Below are positions 53,441-62,071 of a stretch of 64,000 nt of DNA, piece by piece (positions within the stretch are counted from its first letter, which is position 1; the number at the start of each line of letters is the position of its first letter). The notes beneath the pieces were generated by a model. That model saw only the letters and a list, made by a program, of their open reading frames with translations, searched no databases and was not told where the DNA came from. Source of the DNA: Microbacterium horticulturae (lineage in GTDB: Bacteria > Actinomycetota > Actinomycetes > Actinomycetales > Microbacteriaceae); NCBI RefSeq assembly GCF_029094505.1, contig NZ_CP119108.1:1984001-2048000 (forward strand), given 5' to 3'. A program made the position numbers and the translations under genes.

Positions 53441-54796
53441 TCAGGCGAAGCCGAACACGGGCGGGATGACCAGCACGACGACCGCTGCCCAGGCCGCATA
53501 CACCGGCAGGTAGGCCGTCTGCCAGCGCTCGACGACCGCGAACGGCGCGCGACCGGTGATGAATCGCAGGTGCCACCAGCCGGCGCCGACAAGGTTGGCC
53601 AGCAGCACGAGATTCACCCCGAGCGTCACGAGCTTGTTCGCGCTCGCACCGTACTCACCGATGCGCCCCGCGAGCGCGACGAGCACGAAGACGTCGACCA
53701 CGAGTGCGGCCACGATCATCACCAACTGGAGCCGGTCGAACCACGTCACCCGCTGCTGCGGGTCACGCGCCGAGATCGAGTACAGCAGAAGTGCTGCGAC
53801 CACGAGCAGCACGATGTCGAAGAGGATGAGAAGCTCGCGCCCCTCCTCGATGAAGCTGCCGTGGATGCCGGCGGCCACGATAAGAGCGAGCAGCAGGGCC
53901 GTGAACAGAGGGGTGAACAGCCGGGTGAGCACGGGGGCGATGTTTTCGATGACGCTCTGTTTGATCTCCACGAGCCACGCTGCGATCACCACCGCTCCGG
54001 CGGCGCCGCAGGGGATCATCCACTCGCTCACAAAGACGTCCAGGTTCGCCCCGACCGCCGAGAAGACGCCGAGGGTCAGACCGGCAAGAAGGCCACCACC
54101 CAGCGCGATCAGCGCGAGGTAGACGAACCACTCCCCCGTGAACCGGAGGAAGTCCATGCGTGCGGTGTGCGAGCGCCATGCGCCGTTCATATACGCGATG
54201 CCGGTGGCCAGCCACAGCCCGACGATCATGTGGACGGCCGCGAGCAACAGCGTCATGCCGTTCAGGACGAAGGGGAAGGCGTTCATCACCGTGAACGCCA
54301 CGGCGAAGGGCACGGCGACCGCGATCCACGTACGCACCGAAGCCCTGCGCCGCAGCAGAAGATAACCGGCGAGGAAGACGAGCACCACCGCGGGCGCGTT
54401 GCGCAGGATGAAGTCACCGGAGTCGTAGCCCCACAGCCCGAGAAGCCACGGCAACTTGACGGCGAGTCCTGCCCCGACAGCCATCACGAGCGCGAGCACG
54501 AAGCCTCGTCGCTCCCCCTGCCGCGCGGTCGCGCTCTTCTCATCGGGGCCGATCAGCTGCTTCCACAGCCGGTCGGAGTGCTCGCGGGCGTACTCCCGCG
54601 ACAACTCGTCGATCTTGCCCAGCCGCCCCACCGCGATGAGGAACGACTCGTCGTCGCTCAGCCCCTTCGATGAAAGACCCTCGATCTGATCGCGGAGATG
54701 ACCTTCGAGCTCTTGAACGTCGTCCGGCCGCAGCACGGCGCGGTGCGAGAGGTAGCCGCGCCACTCGCCGATGCGCGCCTCGATGTCGCCGACCAT
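53441..54796 (-). CDS. HAAS-domain membrane protein partner of PadR
   Basis: The 451-residue protein starts MVGDIEARIGEWRGYL at ATG 54796, overlapping the padR stop (TGATG). Residues 1-75 form a helical HAAS/permease-prefix-like domain (LEGHLRDQIEGLSSKGLSDDESFLIAVGRLG). About ten membrane helices follow, with no transporter motif recognised. PadR-HAAS pairs are common in Gram-positive bacteria; the soluble prefix is thought to interact with PadR or a signalling partner. Its role is not established. Confidence 0.82.
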   Translation of the reverse strand: MVGDIEARIGEWRGYLSHRAVLRPDDVQELEGHLRDQIEGLSSKGLSDDESFLIAVGRLGKIDELSREYAREHSDRLWKQLIGPDEKSATARQGERRGFVLALVMAVGAGLAVKLPWLLGLWGYDSGDFILRNAPAVVLVFLAGYLLLRRRASVRTWIAVAVPFAVAFTVMNAFPFVLNGMTLLLAAVHMIVGLWLATGIAYMNGAWRSHTARMDFLRFTGEWFVYLALIALGGGLLAGLTLGVFSAVGANLDVFVSEWMIPCGAAGAVVIAAWLVEIKQSVIENIAPVLTRLFTPLFTALLLALIVAAGIHGSFIEEGRELLILFDIVLLVVAALLLYSISARDPQQRVTWFDRLQLVMIVAALVVDVFVLVALAGRIGEYGASANKLVTLGVNLVLLANLVGAGWWHLRFITGRAPFAVVERWQTAYLPVYAAWAAVVVLVIPPVFGFA

Positions 54797-55149
54797 CAGA
54801 CCATCCCCACCGACAGCGAGGGTCCACTGTGCCACACGTTGCGCAGCGCGTCGCTGACGACGCTCCACTGCCGGCGCTGCTCGGCCATGGCCGCCTCGCC
54901 GTCGGCGGTCAGGCGATACACCTTGCGCGGGCGTCCGGCCGCGGATTGGTTCCAGCTCGACTCGATCTGCCCGAGCCGTTCCAGCCGGTGCAGCAGCGGG
55001 TACAGCATGCCGTCGCTGAAGTCGAGCTGTCCGCCCGAGAGCTCACCGATCCGCTGCAGGATCGCATAGCCGTACGACTCGCCGTCGGCCAGGATGCCGA
55101 GCACGAGCGGTGTCGCGGACGCCGCGACGAGATCCTTGCCTATGCGCAT
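54796..55149 (-). CDS. PadR-family transcriptional regulator
   Basis: The 117-residue regulator has the PadR winged helix: LVLGILADGESYGYAILQRI, LDFSDGMLYPLLHRLERLGQIES, and the wing GRPRKVYRLTADGEAAM. A short C-terminal helix completes the dimerisation arm. ATG 55149 is preferred over GTG 55161. It is co-transcribed with the HAAS-domain membrane protein, and an ATACCT-N9-AGGTAT dyad directly upstream is a likely binding site. Confidence 0.88.
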   Translation of the reverse strand: MRIGKDLVAASATPLVLGILADGESYGYAILQRIGELSGGQLDFSDGMLYPLLHRLERLGQIESSWNQSAAGRPRKVYRLTADGEAAMAEQRRQWSVVSDALRNVWHSGPSLSVGMV

Positions 55150-55152
55150 CGC

Positions 55153-55173
55153 ATACCTCACAGTCTTAGGTAT
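55153..55173. promoter_or_regulatory. Candidate PadR operator (ATACCT-N9-AGGTAT)
   Basis: ATACCT (55153-55158) and AGGTAT (55168-55173) form a dyad directly upstream of padR, and a further AGGTAT lies at 55185-55190. A -10-like TAGATA on the reverse strand falls within it. Confidence 0.5.
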
Positions 55174-55213
55174 CTAGAGCTGCAAGGTATCACGATCGGC
55201 GGTGCACGCGCGA

Positions 55214-56047
55214 TCAGCGCAGCAGTTCGCCGCCGGTCTGACACGCAGGGCAGTGCTGCGCGGTGGTGCCGCCGAACGTGAAGTCGCGGATCGTGCCGCC
55301 GCAGACGGGGCACTCCTGACCACCGCGGCCGTGCACCTGCATCGCGTCGGTCTTCGACTGCTTGAGTTCGTCGATCGGGATGCCGCGGCGCGCGGTCACC
55401 GCATCCGACAACACGTCGCGCATCGCCGCGAAGAGCTCCGCGCGTTCGGCAGCCGGCAGCCTGTCGCCGTGCACGACCGGCGACAGCCGTGCCCGGTGCA
55501 GGATCTCATCGGAGTACGCGTTGCCGATGCCGGCGAACGACTCCTGCTCCTGCAGGATCGCCTTCAACTGCTTGCGGCGGCCGGTGACCGCGGCATCCAC
55601 CGTCTCCTGCGCGAAACCGGGATCGAGCGGATCCGGACCGAGCTTGGCGACGCTCGGCACCTCCTGCGGGTCGTCGACGATCCACAGCCCGAGAGAGACC
55701 CACGAGCCCGCGTCGGTGAACTCGACCGTGCCCGCCGCGAAGGTCAGCGTCGCGAGGGCCGGTGGGTCGGTGGCCGTAGTCTCGGCGGGCTCGACGCCGG
55801 TGGGCATCCACCGGACCCAGCCGTGCCGACCCAGGGAGACGACGAGGTGCTCGCGCTCCAATGTCATGTCGAGGTGCTTCCCGATCCGACGCACGCTTTC
55901 GACCCGCTCGCCCACGAGCGTCGGCAGAAGCCGTGAGCGAGTCTTCACCGCACGGAACTCGACGACGTCGACGGCGTCGATGCGGGATCCTGCCAGCCGC
56001 TCGTCGAGTTGCTCGGCGAGCGCCTGCACTTCGGGAGACTCCGGCAT
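55214..56047 (-). CDS. Fpg/Nei-family DNA glycosylase/AP lyase
   Basis: The 277-residue enzyme starts MPESPEVQALAEQL, so Pro2 (nucleophile after Met removal) and Glu3 are in place. A conserved lysine lies in RIGKHLDM at about 57. The H2TH domain includes FAGIGNAYSDEILHRARLSP, and a C-terminal zinc finger has CPVC and, after 16 residues, CPAC. It excises oxidised bases and cleaves the DNA backbone. Glu-Ser-Pro in place of Glu-Gly-Pro places it nearer the actinobacterial Nei/Fpg-like subgroup than canonical MutM. It stands alone on its strand. Confidence 0.92.
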   Translation of the reverse strand: MPESPEVQALAEQLDERLAGSRIDAVDVVEFRAVKTRSRLLPTLVGERVESVRRIGKHLDMTLEREHLVVSLGRHGWVRWMPTGVEPAETTATDPPALATLTFAAGTVEFTDAGSWVSLGLWIVDDPQEVPSVAKLGPDPLDPGFAQETVDAAVTGRRKQLKAILQEQESFAGIGNAYSDEILHRARLSPVVHGDRLPAAERAELFAAMRDVLSDAVTARRGIPIDELKQSKTDAMQVHGRGGQECPVCGGTIRDFTFGGTTAQHCPACQTGGELLR

Positions 56048-56065
56048 ACCAGCATCCTGGCACCG

Positions 56066-56389
56066 TCAGTCCGCCTCGTGCACGTCTCCGTCGACGTAGA
56101 ACCAGCGCCCGCCCTCGCGCACGAACCGCGATCGCTCGTGCAGAACGCCGATGTCGCCGCCCTCGATCAGGTACGTCGCTCGGAACTCGACGACACCCTG
56201 ATCATCGCCGGCTCCCCCGTCGACGGTCTCGACGATCTGCAGACCGCGCCACCGTGGATTGTCGGCGAGATCGAGCTCTGCGGGGCGGGTGGTGGGATGC
56301 CACGTCCGCAGCAGCCACGCGGCGTCGCCGTTTCGGAACGCGGCGAATCGAGAGCGCATGAGCTCTTCGGCGGTGCGGGGTTCGTCCAC
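56066..56389 (-). CDS. YchJ-like (NTF2-fold) protein
   Basis: The 107-residue protein contains ELMRSRFAAFRNGDAAWLLRTWHP and the C-terminal VVEFRATYLIEGGDIGVLHERSRFVREGGRWFYVDG, the middle domain of YchJ/UPF0225 proteins. The cysteine-rich SEC-C ends typical of full YchJ are missing, as in other actinobacterial members. Function unknown. It lies 18 bp upstream of the fpg-like gene on the same strand, probably in one transcript. Confidence 0.85.
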   Translation of the reverse strand: MDEPRTAEELMRSRFAAFRNGDAAWLLRTWHPTTRPAELDLADNPRWRGLQIVETVDGGAGDDQGVVEFRATYLIEGGDIGVLHERSRFVREGGRWFYVDGDVHEAD

Positions 56390-56457
56390 GTCTCGAGGCT
56401 AACGGCACAGGGGATGATTCGGTTGTCTGAACGCATCGGGCCGACCTAAAGAAGTCG

Positions 56458-56505
56458 ATGGGCTGGTACAACGACACCAAGGAGGCGTTCGCGGCGCTCC
56501 CGTGA
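56458..56505 (+). pseudogene. Possible gene remnant (15 codons)
   Basis: ATG to TGA reads MGWYNDTKEAFAALP. The composition is protein-like, and the frame is open upstream for five codons (DLKKS), but there is no ribosome site and no length. It may be a scrap of a lost gene in the 167-bp gap, or chance. Confidence 0.15.
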
Positions 56506-56556
56506 CGGCATGACGGCGCGGTTGCCGCATCCGGGGTACCGCGCCGTCGCCCGCCG

Positions 56557-57279
56557 TCACCGCGCTCGTGCCTCGAACACCATGATCGGCTGCATACCGT
56601 CGAAAGGTGTGCGCTGCCAATCACCCCAGATGCCGGCGACAGCGAATCCCGCATCTGCGAGCTGAGCGGTCACGGTCTCGGCGTCGCGGAAGGTGAGCAC
56701 GTCCTCCTGCACGACAGTGTCACCGGTTGATACGAACCTGTTGAATGAGCGAAGAAGAACTCGACCGCTCCCCTGTTCTTCGACCTGGCACCACTCCTCA
56801 AGGAGGCCGTGCATGGTCTCTCTGCGCGTCGCCGTCGGTTGGCGCCAGAGCTCCCACATGCGAACCGCCGGGTTACGGCTCTCGAATGCCAGCGTCGCGC
56901 CATGACGCGCGGCCCGTCGAATGTCGGCGAGCGCCCTCGACCAGTCGGGATCGGGAATGTGCTGCGCCACGTTCCCCGACATGACGACCAGGTCGAACGG
57001 CTCGTCCGGTGCGGCGGAGGCATCCCCGTGGATCCAACTCACCGCCTCGGCACCCTCTCGCCGTCGCGCGTATGCCAGCATCGCCGGCGAGGGATCGACA
57101 CCCACGACCTCGCGACCCTCATCCACGAGCGTCACGGTGAGGATGCCCGTGCCACAGCCCACATCGAGAATGCGTCGGGCACCGATCTCATCTGCCAGAC
57201 CGCGGAAGTGGTCGTGGTCGGGCCCGTCCGGGTTGTCGCCGTCGTAGAGGTCGACGATTCTCGGGTCGTAATCGCGCAT
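56557..57279 (-). CDS. Class I SAM-dependent methyltransferase
   Basis: The 240-residue protein has the SAM loop ILDVGCGTGILTVTLVDEG, the GVDPSPAMLAYARR segment, and FDLVVMSGNVAQHI at motif IV. The C-terminal half, with an RSFNRFVSTGDTVVQEDVLTFR sheet, resembles small-molecule methyltransferases. No substrate can be inferred. It is divergent from another SAM methyltransferase of a different subfamily, with 118 bp between their starts. Confidence 0.85.
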   Translation of the reverse strand: MRDYDPRIVDLYDGDNPDGPDHDHFRGLADEIGARRILDVGCGTGILTVTLVDEGREVVGVDPSPAMLAYARRREGAEAVSWIHGDASAAPDEPFDLVVMSGNVAQHIPDPDWSRALADIRRAARHGATLAFESRNPAVRMWELWRQPTATRRETMHGLLEEWCQVEEQGSGRVLLRSFNRFVSTGDTVVQEDVLTFRDAETVTAQLADAGFAVAGIWGDWQRTPFDGMQPIMVFEARAR

Positions 57280-57397
57280 GGACGCCCCTCTGTCTGGACA
57301 GCTCGGTCTTCTATCCGATCATGTACACGAACCCTCGACGGGTCGCCGCGCGATGCGACGCGCAAAGCTCTTTCGCCATCTTTCCTAGACTCGAGCT

Positions 57398-58090
57398 GTG
57401 GCAGAGTCAAACAGGGCGTATCACGGCGACGCTGGTCGGATCTTCGCCGCACGCGCCGGCGCCGACGGCTTGAATGCTCTGCATGAGCGACCCGCCGTCC
57501 TCACGCTGATCGGAGACGTGGACGGATTGGATGTCGCGGACCTCGGCTGCGGCGCCGGTCATCTCGCGGCGATCCTCAGCACGTCCGGGGCCCGCGTAAC
57601 CGGAGTCGAGGGCAGCAGTGCGCTTGCTCAGATCGCAACGCACGCCGCGCCCGCTGCCGCGATCGTGCACCACGACCTCGACTTGCCCCTGACCTTCCTA
57701 GCCGACGACTCGCAGGACGGCGTGGTCTGCGCACTCGTCATCCACCACCTCGACGACCGTCAGCGCTTCCTCGGAGAGGTCCGCCGCATCTTGCGGCCGG
57801 GCGGGTGGCTCGTTCTCTCGACCACCCACCCCACCGCCGACTGGGGCTATTTCGGCGGCTCGTACTTCGACGAGCGCTGGGTCACGCGTGCCCTGGGCGA
57901 GGCGACGATGGAGTACCGCCACATGACCATGAGCACGGTGATCAACGAGATCATTGATGCCGGATTCACCGTGGAGCGGATGGTCGAGCCACAGCCCATC
58001 GAGGCGATGCGGGCCCTCGCACCGGAGCGTTATGAGCGCCTGCGCACCGACCCGATCTTCGTCGTAGTGCGCGCGCGAGCCGACAAGTGA
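57398..58090 (+). CDS. Class I SAM-dependent methyltransferase
   Basis: This 230-residue protein starts at GTG 57398. It has LDVADLGCGAGHLAAILS, then VEGSSALAQIA, DGVVCALVIHHLDDR and ILRPGGWLVLSTTHPTADW, which make it a methyltransf_11/UbiE-like protein. The C-terminal half contains ERMVEPQPIEAMRAL. The substrate is unknown. The gene runs into a scar of truncated genes immediately downstream. Confidence 0.86.
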   Translation: MAESNRAYHGDAGRIFAARAGADGLNALHERPAVLTLIGDVDGLDVADLGCGAGHLAAILSTSGARVTGVEGSSALAQIATHAAPAAAIVHHDLDLPLTFLADDSQDGVVCALVIHHLDDRQRFLGEVRRILRPGGWLVLSTTHPTADWGYFGGSYFDERWVTRALGEATMEYRHMTMSTVINEIIDAGFTVERMVEPQPIEAMRALAPERYERLRTDPIFVVVRARADK

Positions 58091-58096
58091 GGCGGG

Positions 58097-58222
58097 TCAC
58101 GCCCTCGGAGACTCTGCTTCGTCCGCGATGACACCGAGCCCCTCGCGGTACGTCGTCACGCGGAACGAAGGGAACCTCTGCGAGAACTTCGTCGCGTCGA
58201 AGACGTTGTCGTGTGCGTAGCG
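58097..58222 (-). pseudogene. C-terminal fragment of an NAD-dependent epimerase/dehydratase-like protein
   Basis: About 41 codons read DNVFDATKFSQRFPSFRV, then TYREGLGVIADEAESPRA and a TGA stop. This resembles the last part of an extended SDR epimerase. The frame has no start and breaks at about 58220, where a forward-strand fragment begins. The family assignment is tentative. Confidence 0.5.
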
Positions 58223-58464
58223 TGGCAGAGCTGCTCGTCGACGGGCGAAAGCTCACCGGCTTCGCCTGGCAAGAAGAGGTGCTCGCCCGCGTCGACAAGC
58301 TCGTGCCGTACAACGCCGAGGGGGAGATGAAGAGCCGGGGCGCCCTCTACGAGAAGGCGAAGATCCCGTTCGTCTCATATGCGGTGGCCGACGGGCGACT
58401 CATCACCGGCCAGAACCCCACTTCCGCCAAGGAGACAGCCCAGAAGGACGCGGCAGCACTGTAG
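58213..58464 (+). pseudogene. C-terminal fragment of a DJ-1/PfpI (type 1 glutamine amidotransferase-like) protein
   Basis: The frame reads VAELLVDGRKLTGFAWQEEV, then VDKLVPYNAEGEMKSRGA, YEKAKIPFVSYAV and DGRLITGQNPTSAKETAQ, ending at TAG 58464. These are the last 80 or so residues of a DJ-1/PfpI-superfamily protein such as Hsp31-like chaperone/deglycases. The N-terminal half with the nucleophile-elbow cysteine is absent. The junction with the reverse-strand epimerase fragment suggests a deletion or rearrangement breakpoint. Confidence 0.65.
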
Positions 58465-58492
58465 ACCCCACCGCCCCTGCCATGATGGAGCG

Positions 58493-59524
58493 ATGCCCAT
58501 CCGCTACCCCGCACCGCTGCGCCGCGGCGACACGATCGCTGTCACCTCGCCGTCGAGCGGTGTCACGGCTGCTGAGCAGGCGCGGCTGGAGTTCGCGCTG
58601 GCGGGCTTGCGCGACCGCGGATTCCGGGTCACCGTCGGCGCGTGCATGGACGGTTCCCGGCACGTGAGCGCGCCGGCGGCCGATCGCGCCAGGGAACTCA
58701 CCGCCTTCCTCACCGACCCCACTGTGCGGGCCGTGATCCCGCCGTGGGGCGGAGACCTCGCGATCGATCTCCTTCCCCTGCTCGATTGGGACGCGATCAG
58801 CACCGCGGAACCGACCTGGTTCATCGGCTTCTCCGATATCTCCACGCTGCTCATCCCGCTGACGCTGCTGACCGGCGCTGCCACCGTGCACGGCAACAAC
58901 CTCATGGACACTCCCTATCGAGCACCCAACGGACTGCTCGACTGGCTCGACATCACCGCGAGAGAAGCGGGGAGCACCATCCTCCAGGTTCCACCGGGCC
59001 GCTTCAGGAGCGAAGGATGGGATGACTACGTCGCCCAGCCTGATGTCTCGGAGATGACCTTGGACGCCGCCGGAGCATGGCAGCGCCTCGATGATGGCCG
59101 CGGCGCCATCGACGTCACGGGCCGCTTGATCGGTGGATGCCTCGACACGGTCTGCAACATCGCGGGCACCCCATACGCAGACCTGGGTGCCTTCGCCGAC
59201 GAGTACGCTCCCGAGGGTCTCATCGTGTACATCGAGGTCGCCGACGAGGACGCACTCACGGCCTGCCGTCACCTGCACGGCATGCGTCTGGCCGGATTCT
59301 TCGATCGGGCCAATGCCGTGCTCGTAGGCAGGACGCGCGCGCCCGACGCGCCCACGATGAGCCAGCACGAGGCCATACTCAATGCACTCGGCGGTCTGGG
59401 CATCCCGATCATCGGCGACGTCGAGTGCGGGCATGTGCAGCCCTTCATGCCGATCGTGAACGGAGCACTCGGTCGCGTGCGTCACGGAGCCGGGCCCAGC
59501 TCGCTCGAGCAGATGCTCGTGTGA
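58493..59524 (+). CDS. Peptidase family S66 (LD-carboxypeptidase / MccF-like)
   Basis: The 343-residue protein starts at ATG 58493 after GGAG. It shows RGDTIAVTSPSSGVTAAEQAR, the nucleophile elbow WFIGFSDIST, TVHGNNLMD, and GGCLDTVCNIAGTPY in the middle. A C-terminal GDVECGHVQPFMPIVNG carries the catalytic His. The family cleaves muropeptide LD-bonds (LdcA) or detoxifies microcin C (MccF). The MccF-type insertions in the first domain favour the latter subgroup weakly. It converges on a Nudix gene. Confidence 0.87.
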   Translation: MPIRYPAPLRRGDTIAVTSPSSGVTAAEQARLEFALAGLRDRGFRVTVGACMDGSRHVSAPAADRARELTAFLTDPTVRAVIPPWGGDLAIDLLPLLDWDAISTAEPTWFIGFSDISTLLIPLTLLTGAATVHGNNLMDTPYRAPNGLLDWLDITAREAGSTILQVPPGRFRSEGWDDYVAQPDVSEMTLDAAGAWQRLDDGRGAIDVTGRLIGGCLDTVCNIAGTPYADLGAFADEYAPEGLIVYIEVADEDALTACRHLHGMRLAGFFDRANAVLVGRTRAPDAPTMSQHEAILNALGGLGIPIIGDVECGHVQPFMPIVNGALGRVRHGAGPSSLEQMLV

Positions 59525-59532
59525 TTTCGCGA

Positions 59533-60006
59533 TCACGCAACCGCGCGCGGGAGACGGATCTCCCCGAGTCGCGCACCGAACCCCGCACACAGCACGTGTC
59601 CGTTCTGCACCGGCAACCACCAGCACGTCCATCGCTGAGGATTCCCGCCGTCCGACGGCGACTCTTCGCCGGCGCTCCATCTCTCGGGCACGACGTCGTC
59701 GACGAGCGCGAGATGAAAGAAGTGTCGCTCGTGACGCTCAGGCTTCGAAGGCCACATGTCATACCGCTCGACGCCGAGGTCACGGACGATCTGCGTTCGC
59801 AGGCCCGTCTCCTCGAACACCTCTCGCATGACCGCCAGCTCCGGTGTTTCGTCCGCCTCGATGCTCCCCGCCGGAACCTGCACGCCGGCGATCTCCAGAG
59901 GCACGTCGTCGTGAGTGAAGACGAGAAGACGTTCTTGATCAACGACATAAGCCACGACCTTGCGCACGAGTCGCTGCTCGGATCCCGCGAACGTCAGTCG
60001 GCCCAT
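59533..60006 (-). CDS. Nudix hydrolase
   Basis: The 157-residue enzyme starts at ATG 60006 (MGRLTFAGSEQRL). The Nudix box AGSIEADETPELAVMREVFEETGL is intact, including the catalytic REVFEETGL. The N-terminal KVVAYVVDQERLLVF strand and a C-terminal CWWLPVQNGHVLCAG segment complete the fold. The pyrophosphate substrate is unknown. Three 10-bp repeats lie just upstream of its start. Confidence 0.87.
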   Translation of the reverse strand: MGRLTFAGSEQRLVRKVVAYVVDQERLLVFTHDDVPLEIAGVQVPAGSIEADETPELAVMREVFEETGLRTQIVRDLGVERYDMWPSKPERHERHFFHLALVDDVVPERWSAGEESPSDGGNPQRWTCWWLPVQNGHVLCAGFGARLGEIRLPRAVA

Positions 60007-60027
60007 CGACTCAGCGTATCGGCCACG

Positions 60028-60057
60028 CCATATACAGCCATATACAGCCATATACAG
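60028..60057. repeat. Three direct repeats of ccatatacag
   Basis: The 10-base unit occurs three times head to tail at 60028, 60038 and 60048. On the reverse strand each contains TATATGG, so the array overlaps the likely promoter of the Nudix gene. It is AT-rich in an otherwise GC-rich region. Confidence 0.8.
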
Positions 60058-60174
60058 GCGGAGGTGGATGCCGTGGAATCAGCGATGGCGTCGAGGTACC
60101 CGCCGCTGAGGACGCCCGACAGTAGGCTTGCCGAACAGTACCGATGGATACTCACGGACGCGAAGGAGAATCGG

Positions 60175-60468
60175 ATGTCGTTTCAGGCCTACCTCGACAC
60201 GATCGAGAAGAAGACCGGACTCACACCACGACAACTCATCGAGATCGCCCGTGAGAAGGGGCTCGATGCGCCCGGCGTGAAGGCAGGCGCGATCCTGTCA
60301 TGGCTGAAGGACGACTACGACCTCGGCCGCGGGCACGGCATGGCACTGGTGCACGTCATCCAGAAAGGGCCGACGATCAACACCAAGCACGTCGGCTCCG
60401 ATGGGGTCCACCGCGACGAGTCCGACACGCTCTGGCTGGACGGCATAGCGACCAAGCCTGTGCACTGA
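60175..60468 (+). CDS. DUF4287 family protein
   Basis: The 97-residue protein starts at ATG 60175 behind AAGGAG. Its sequence SFQAYLDTIEKKTGLTPRQL, VKAGAILSWLKDDYDLGRGHG and MALVHVIQKG is the standard DUF4287 signature. A short C-terminal extension ends KPVH. The role is unknown; the domain is found alone or fused to DUF5655. It converges on the WYL-GNAT gene with a 31-bp gap. Confidence 0.9.
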   Translation: MSFQAYLDTIEKKTGLTPRQLIEIAREKGLDAPGVKAGAILSWLKDDYDLGRGHGMALVHVIQKGPTINTKHVGSDGVHRDESDTLWLDGIATKPVH

Positions 60469-60499
60469 GCCACGGCATCCCCCGCTTGACGGCGAGCGG

Positions 60500-62053
60500 C
60501 TACGCGCCGGCCATCGGCAAGGGTTCGAACACGGGACGGGGATCTGACCGCAACCGCCCGTAGGTGTCGACATCGATGCGTCGCCCGTCGATGAGGAACT
60601 TCGCCCTCTCGGTGCCTTCCTTGACGAAGCCGGCGTGGCGAGCGACCGCGCCCGACGCGGGGTTGTTCACCCGGTGGCCGAGCTCGAGTCGTTCCAGGCC
60701 TCGCACGGTGAGCGCCCAATCTGCCACCGTCGCGGCGGCTCTGCTCGTCCAGCCGCGCCCGCGAGCGGCATCCGTCATCCAGTACCAGAACCAGCCGTTC
60801 CTGTTCTCATCGTCGACCGTCACGCAGACGAGTCCGACCAGCACATCGCCGTCGGCGACGGCCCACGGCTCGTGCGGCGAGTCGGGCGCAATGAGCCGTT
60901 CGACATACCGCTCGGCATCAGCCAGACTCGCCACATCGCCCTGGCGGACCATGTCGGCGTCGGACTCGAATGCGGCGAGCACAGCCGGAGCGTCCTCTGC
61001 GCACAGCCGTCGCAGCGACGGCGACGATCGGGTCGCCGCAGGCATGTCTGCGCTCCGCCGCCGGCGAGAGGGGCTCGGCCCATCTGCGACCTGCAGCATC
61101 CTCACGGCCACCGCTCGCACGCGTTCGCGCAACTCCTCCGGCCTCTCGATCACCACCTCGCAATCGAGAGCCGCGAGAACCGGTGGTATCCAGTCGAGAC
61201 GCTCAGCATTGATCTCGACTCGATGCCACGGCAGGCCGTTTTCGCCCGTCGTGGAGCCGTCGCCGTCCAGCTTCTCGAGCCGCGCCACACTGCGCGGCAA
61301 CTGCAAGCGGATGCGCTCCTCGGTCTCCCGTATCCGCAGTGCGACCTTCCATCGATACTGTGCGCGGGCGAAATGATCGAGCAGGCGGCTCTCGAGGTCG
61401 AGCCGGCGGGACGGTGTGAACGACGCGTGCGTGGCCCGAACCGTACGGATCCGGTCCACCCGGAACGTCCGTTCTTCCTGAGCGCCCGTATCGAACGCCA
61501 CGAGATACCACCGACCCTCGTGCGCGATCAGACCAGAGGGGTGGACCGTTCTTGTGGAGGGGATGCCGCGGCCCTGGTACCGCATCTCCAGAACGCGACC
61601 GCGATCCACCGCGTCGGCCAGCGTCAGCATCACACCCGGGTCCGGAGCAGTCCCGGTGCGCACCGAAGTCGCTGTCATCACTCCGAGCAGGTCGTTGATC
61701 CTCCGTGCGTCGGCCACCGGAAGCGCTCGCGTGATCTTCGACAGCGCCGTCTGCGCGGCGACCTCCGGGCGGGTCGACTCCGCCTGTAGCTGCGCCAGCC
61801 CGAGATAGACCGCCACCACCTCCTCGTTGGTGAACATCAACGGGAGAACGCGCTCGCCCGGGGCCAGCCGGTACCCGCCGTAGCGCCCCCGCACGGTCTC
61901 GACAGGCACCCCCAGCTCGACGAGACGCGCGACATCCCTGCGAACAGTCCTCTCGTCCACGTCGAGGCGCCCGGCGAGGTCCGCGACAGTGAGCAACTGC
62001 GCAGACTGCAGCAGATCGAGCAGCTGCAGCGCGCGCGCCGTCGTGTCGGCCAT
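60500..62053 (-). CDS. WYL-domain HTH regulator fused to a GNAT acetyltransferase
   Basis: The 517-residue chain begins with a DeoR-type winged helix (about 1-60, LLTVADLAGRLDVDERTVRRDVARLVELG). A WYL domain follows (about 150-215, VHPSGLIAHEGRWYLVAFD and ERTFRVDRIRTV), then a WCX-like domain to about 325. After a short Ser/Arg linker (about 326-345) comes a complete GNAT domain (about 345-505): LRRLCAEDAPAVLAAFESD, WYWMTDAARGRGWTSRAAATVADWAL, NPASGAVARHAGFVKEGTE. An internal ATG at the linker could start the GNAT separately, but the frame is unbroken. It is divergent from the VOC gene with a palindrome between them. Confidence 0.82.
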   Translation of the reverse strand: MADTTARALQLLDLLQSAQLLTVADLAGRLDVDERTVRRDVARLVELGVPVETVRGRYGGYRLAPGERVLPLMFTNEEVVAVYLGLAQLQAESTRPEVAAQTALSKITRALPVADARRINDLLGVMTATSVRTGTAPDPGVMLTLADAVDRGRVLEMRYQGRGIPSTRTVHPSGLIAHEGRWYLVAFDTGAQEERTFRVDRIRTVRATHASFTPSRRLDLESRLLDHFARAQYRWKVALRIRETEERIRLQLPRSVARLEKLDGDGSTTGENGLPWHRVEINAERLDWIPPVLAALDCEVVIERPEELRERVRAVAVRMLQVADGPSPSRRRRSADMPAATRSSPSLRRLCAEDAPAVLAAFESDADMVRQGDVASLADAERYVERLIAPDSPHEPWAVADGDVLVGLVCVTVDDENRNGWFWYWMTDAARGRGWTSRAAATVADWALTVRGLERLELGHRVNNPASGAVARHAGFVKEGTERAKFLIDGRRIDVDTYGRLRSDPRPVFEPLPMAGA

Positions 62054-62071
62054 TCTCCGATTCTAGATGCG

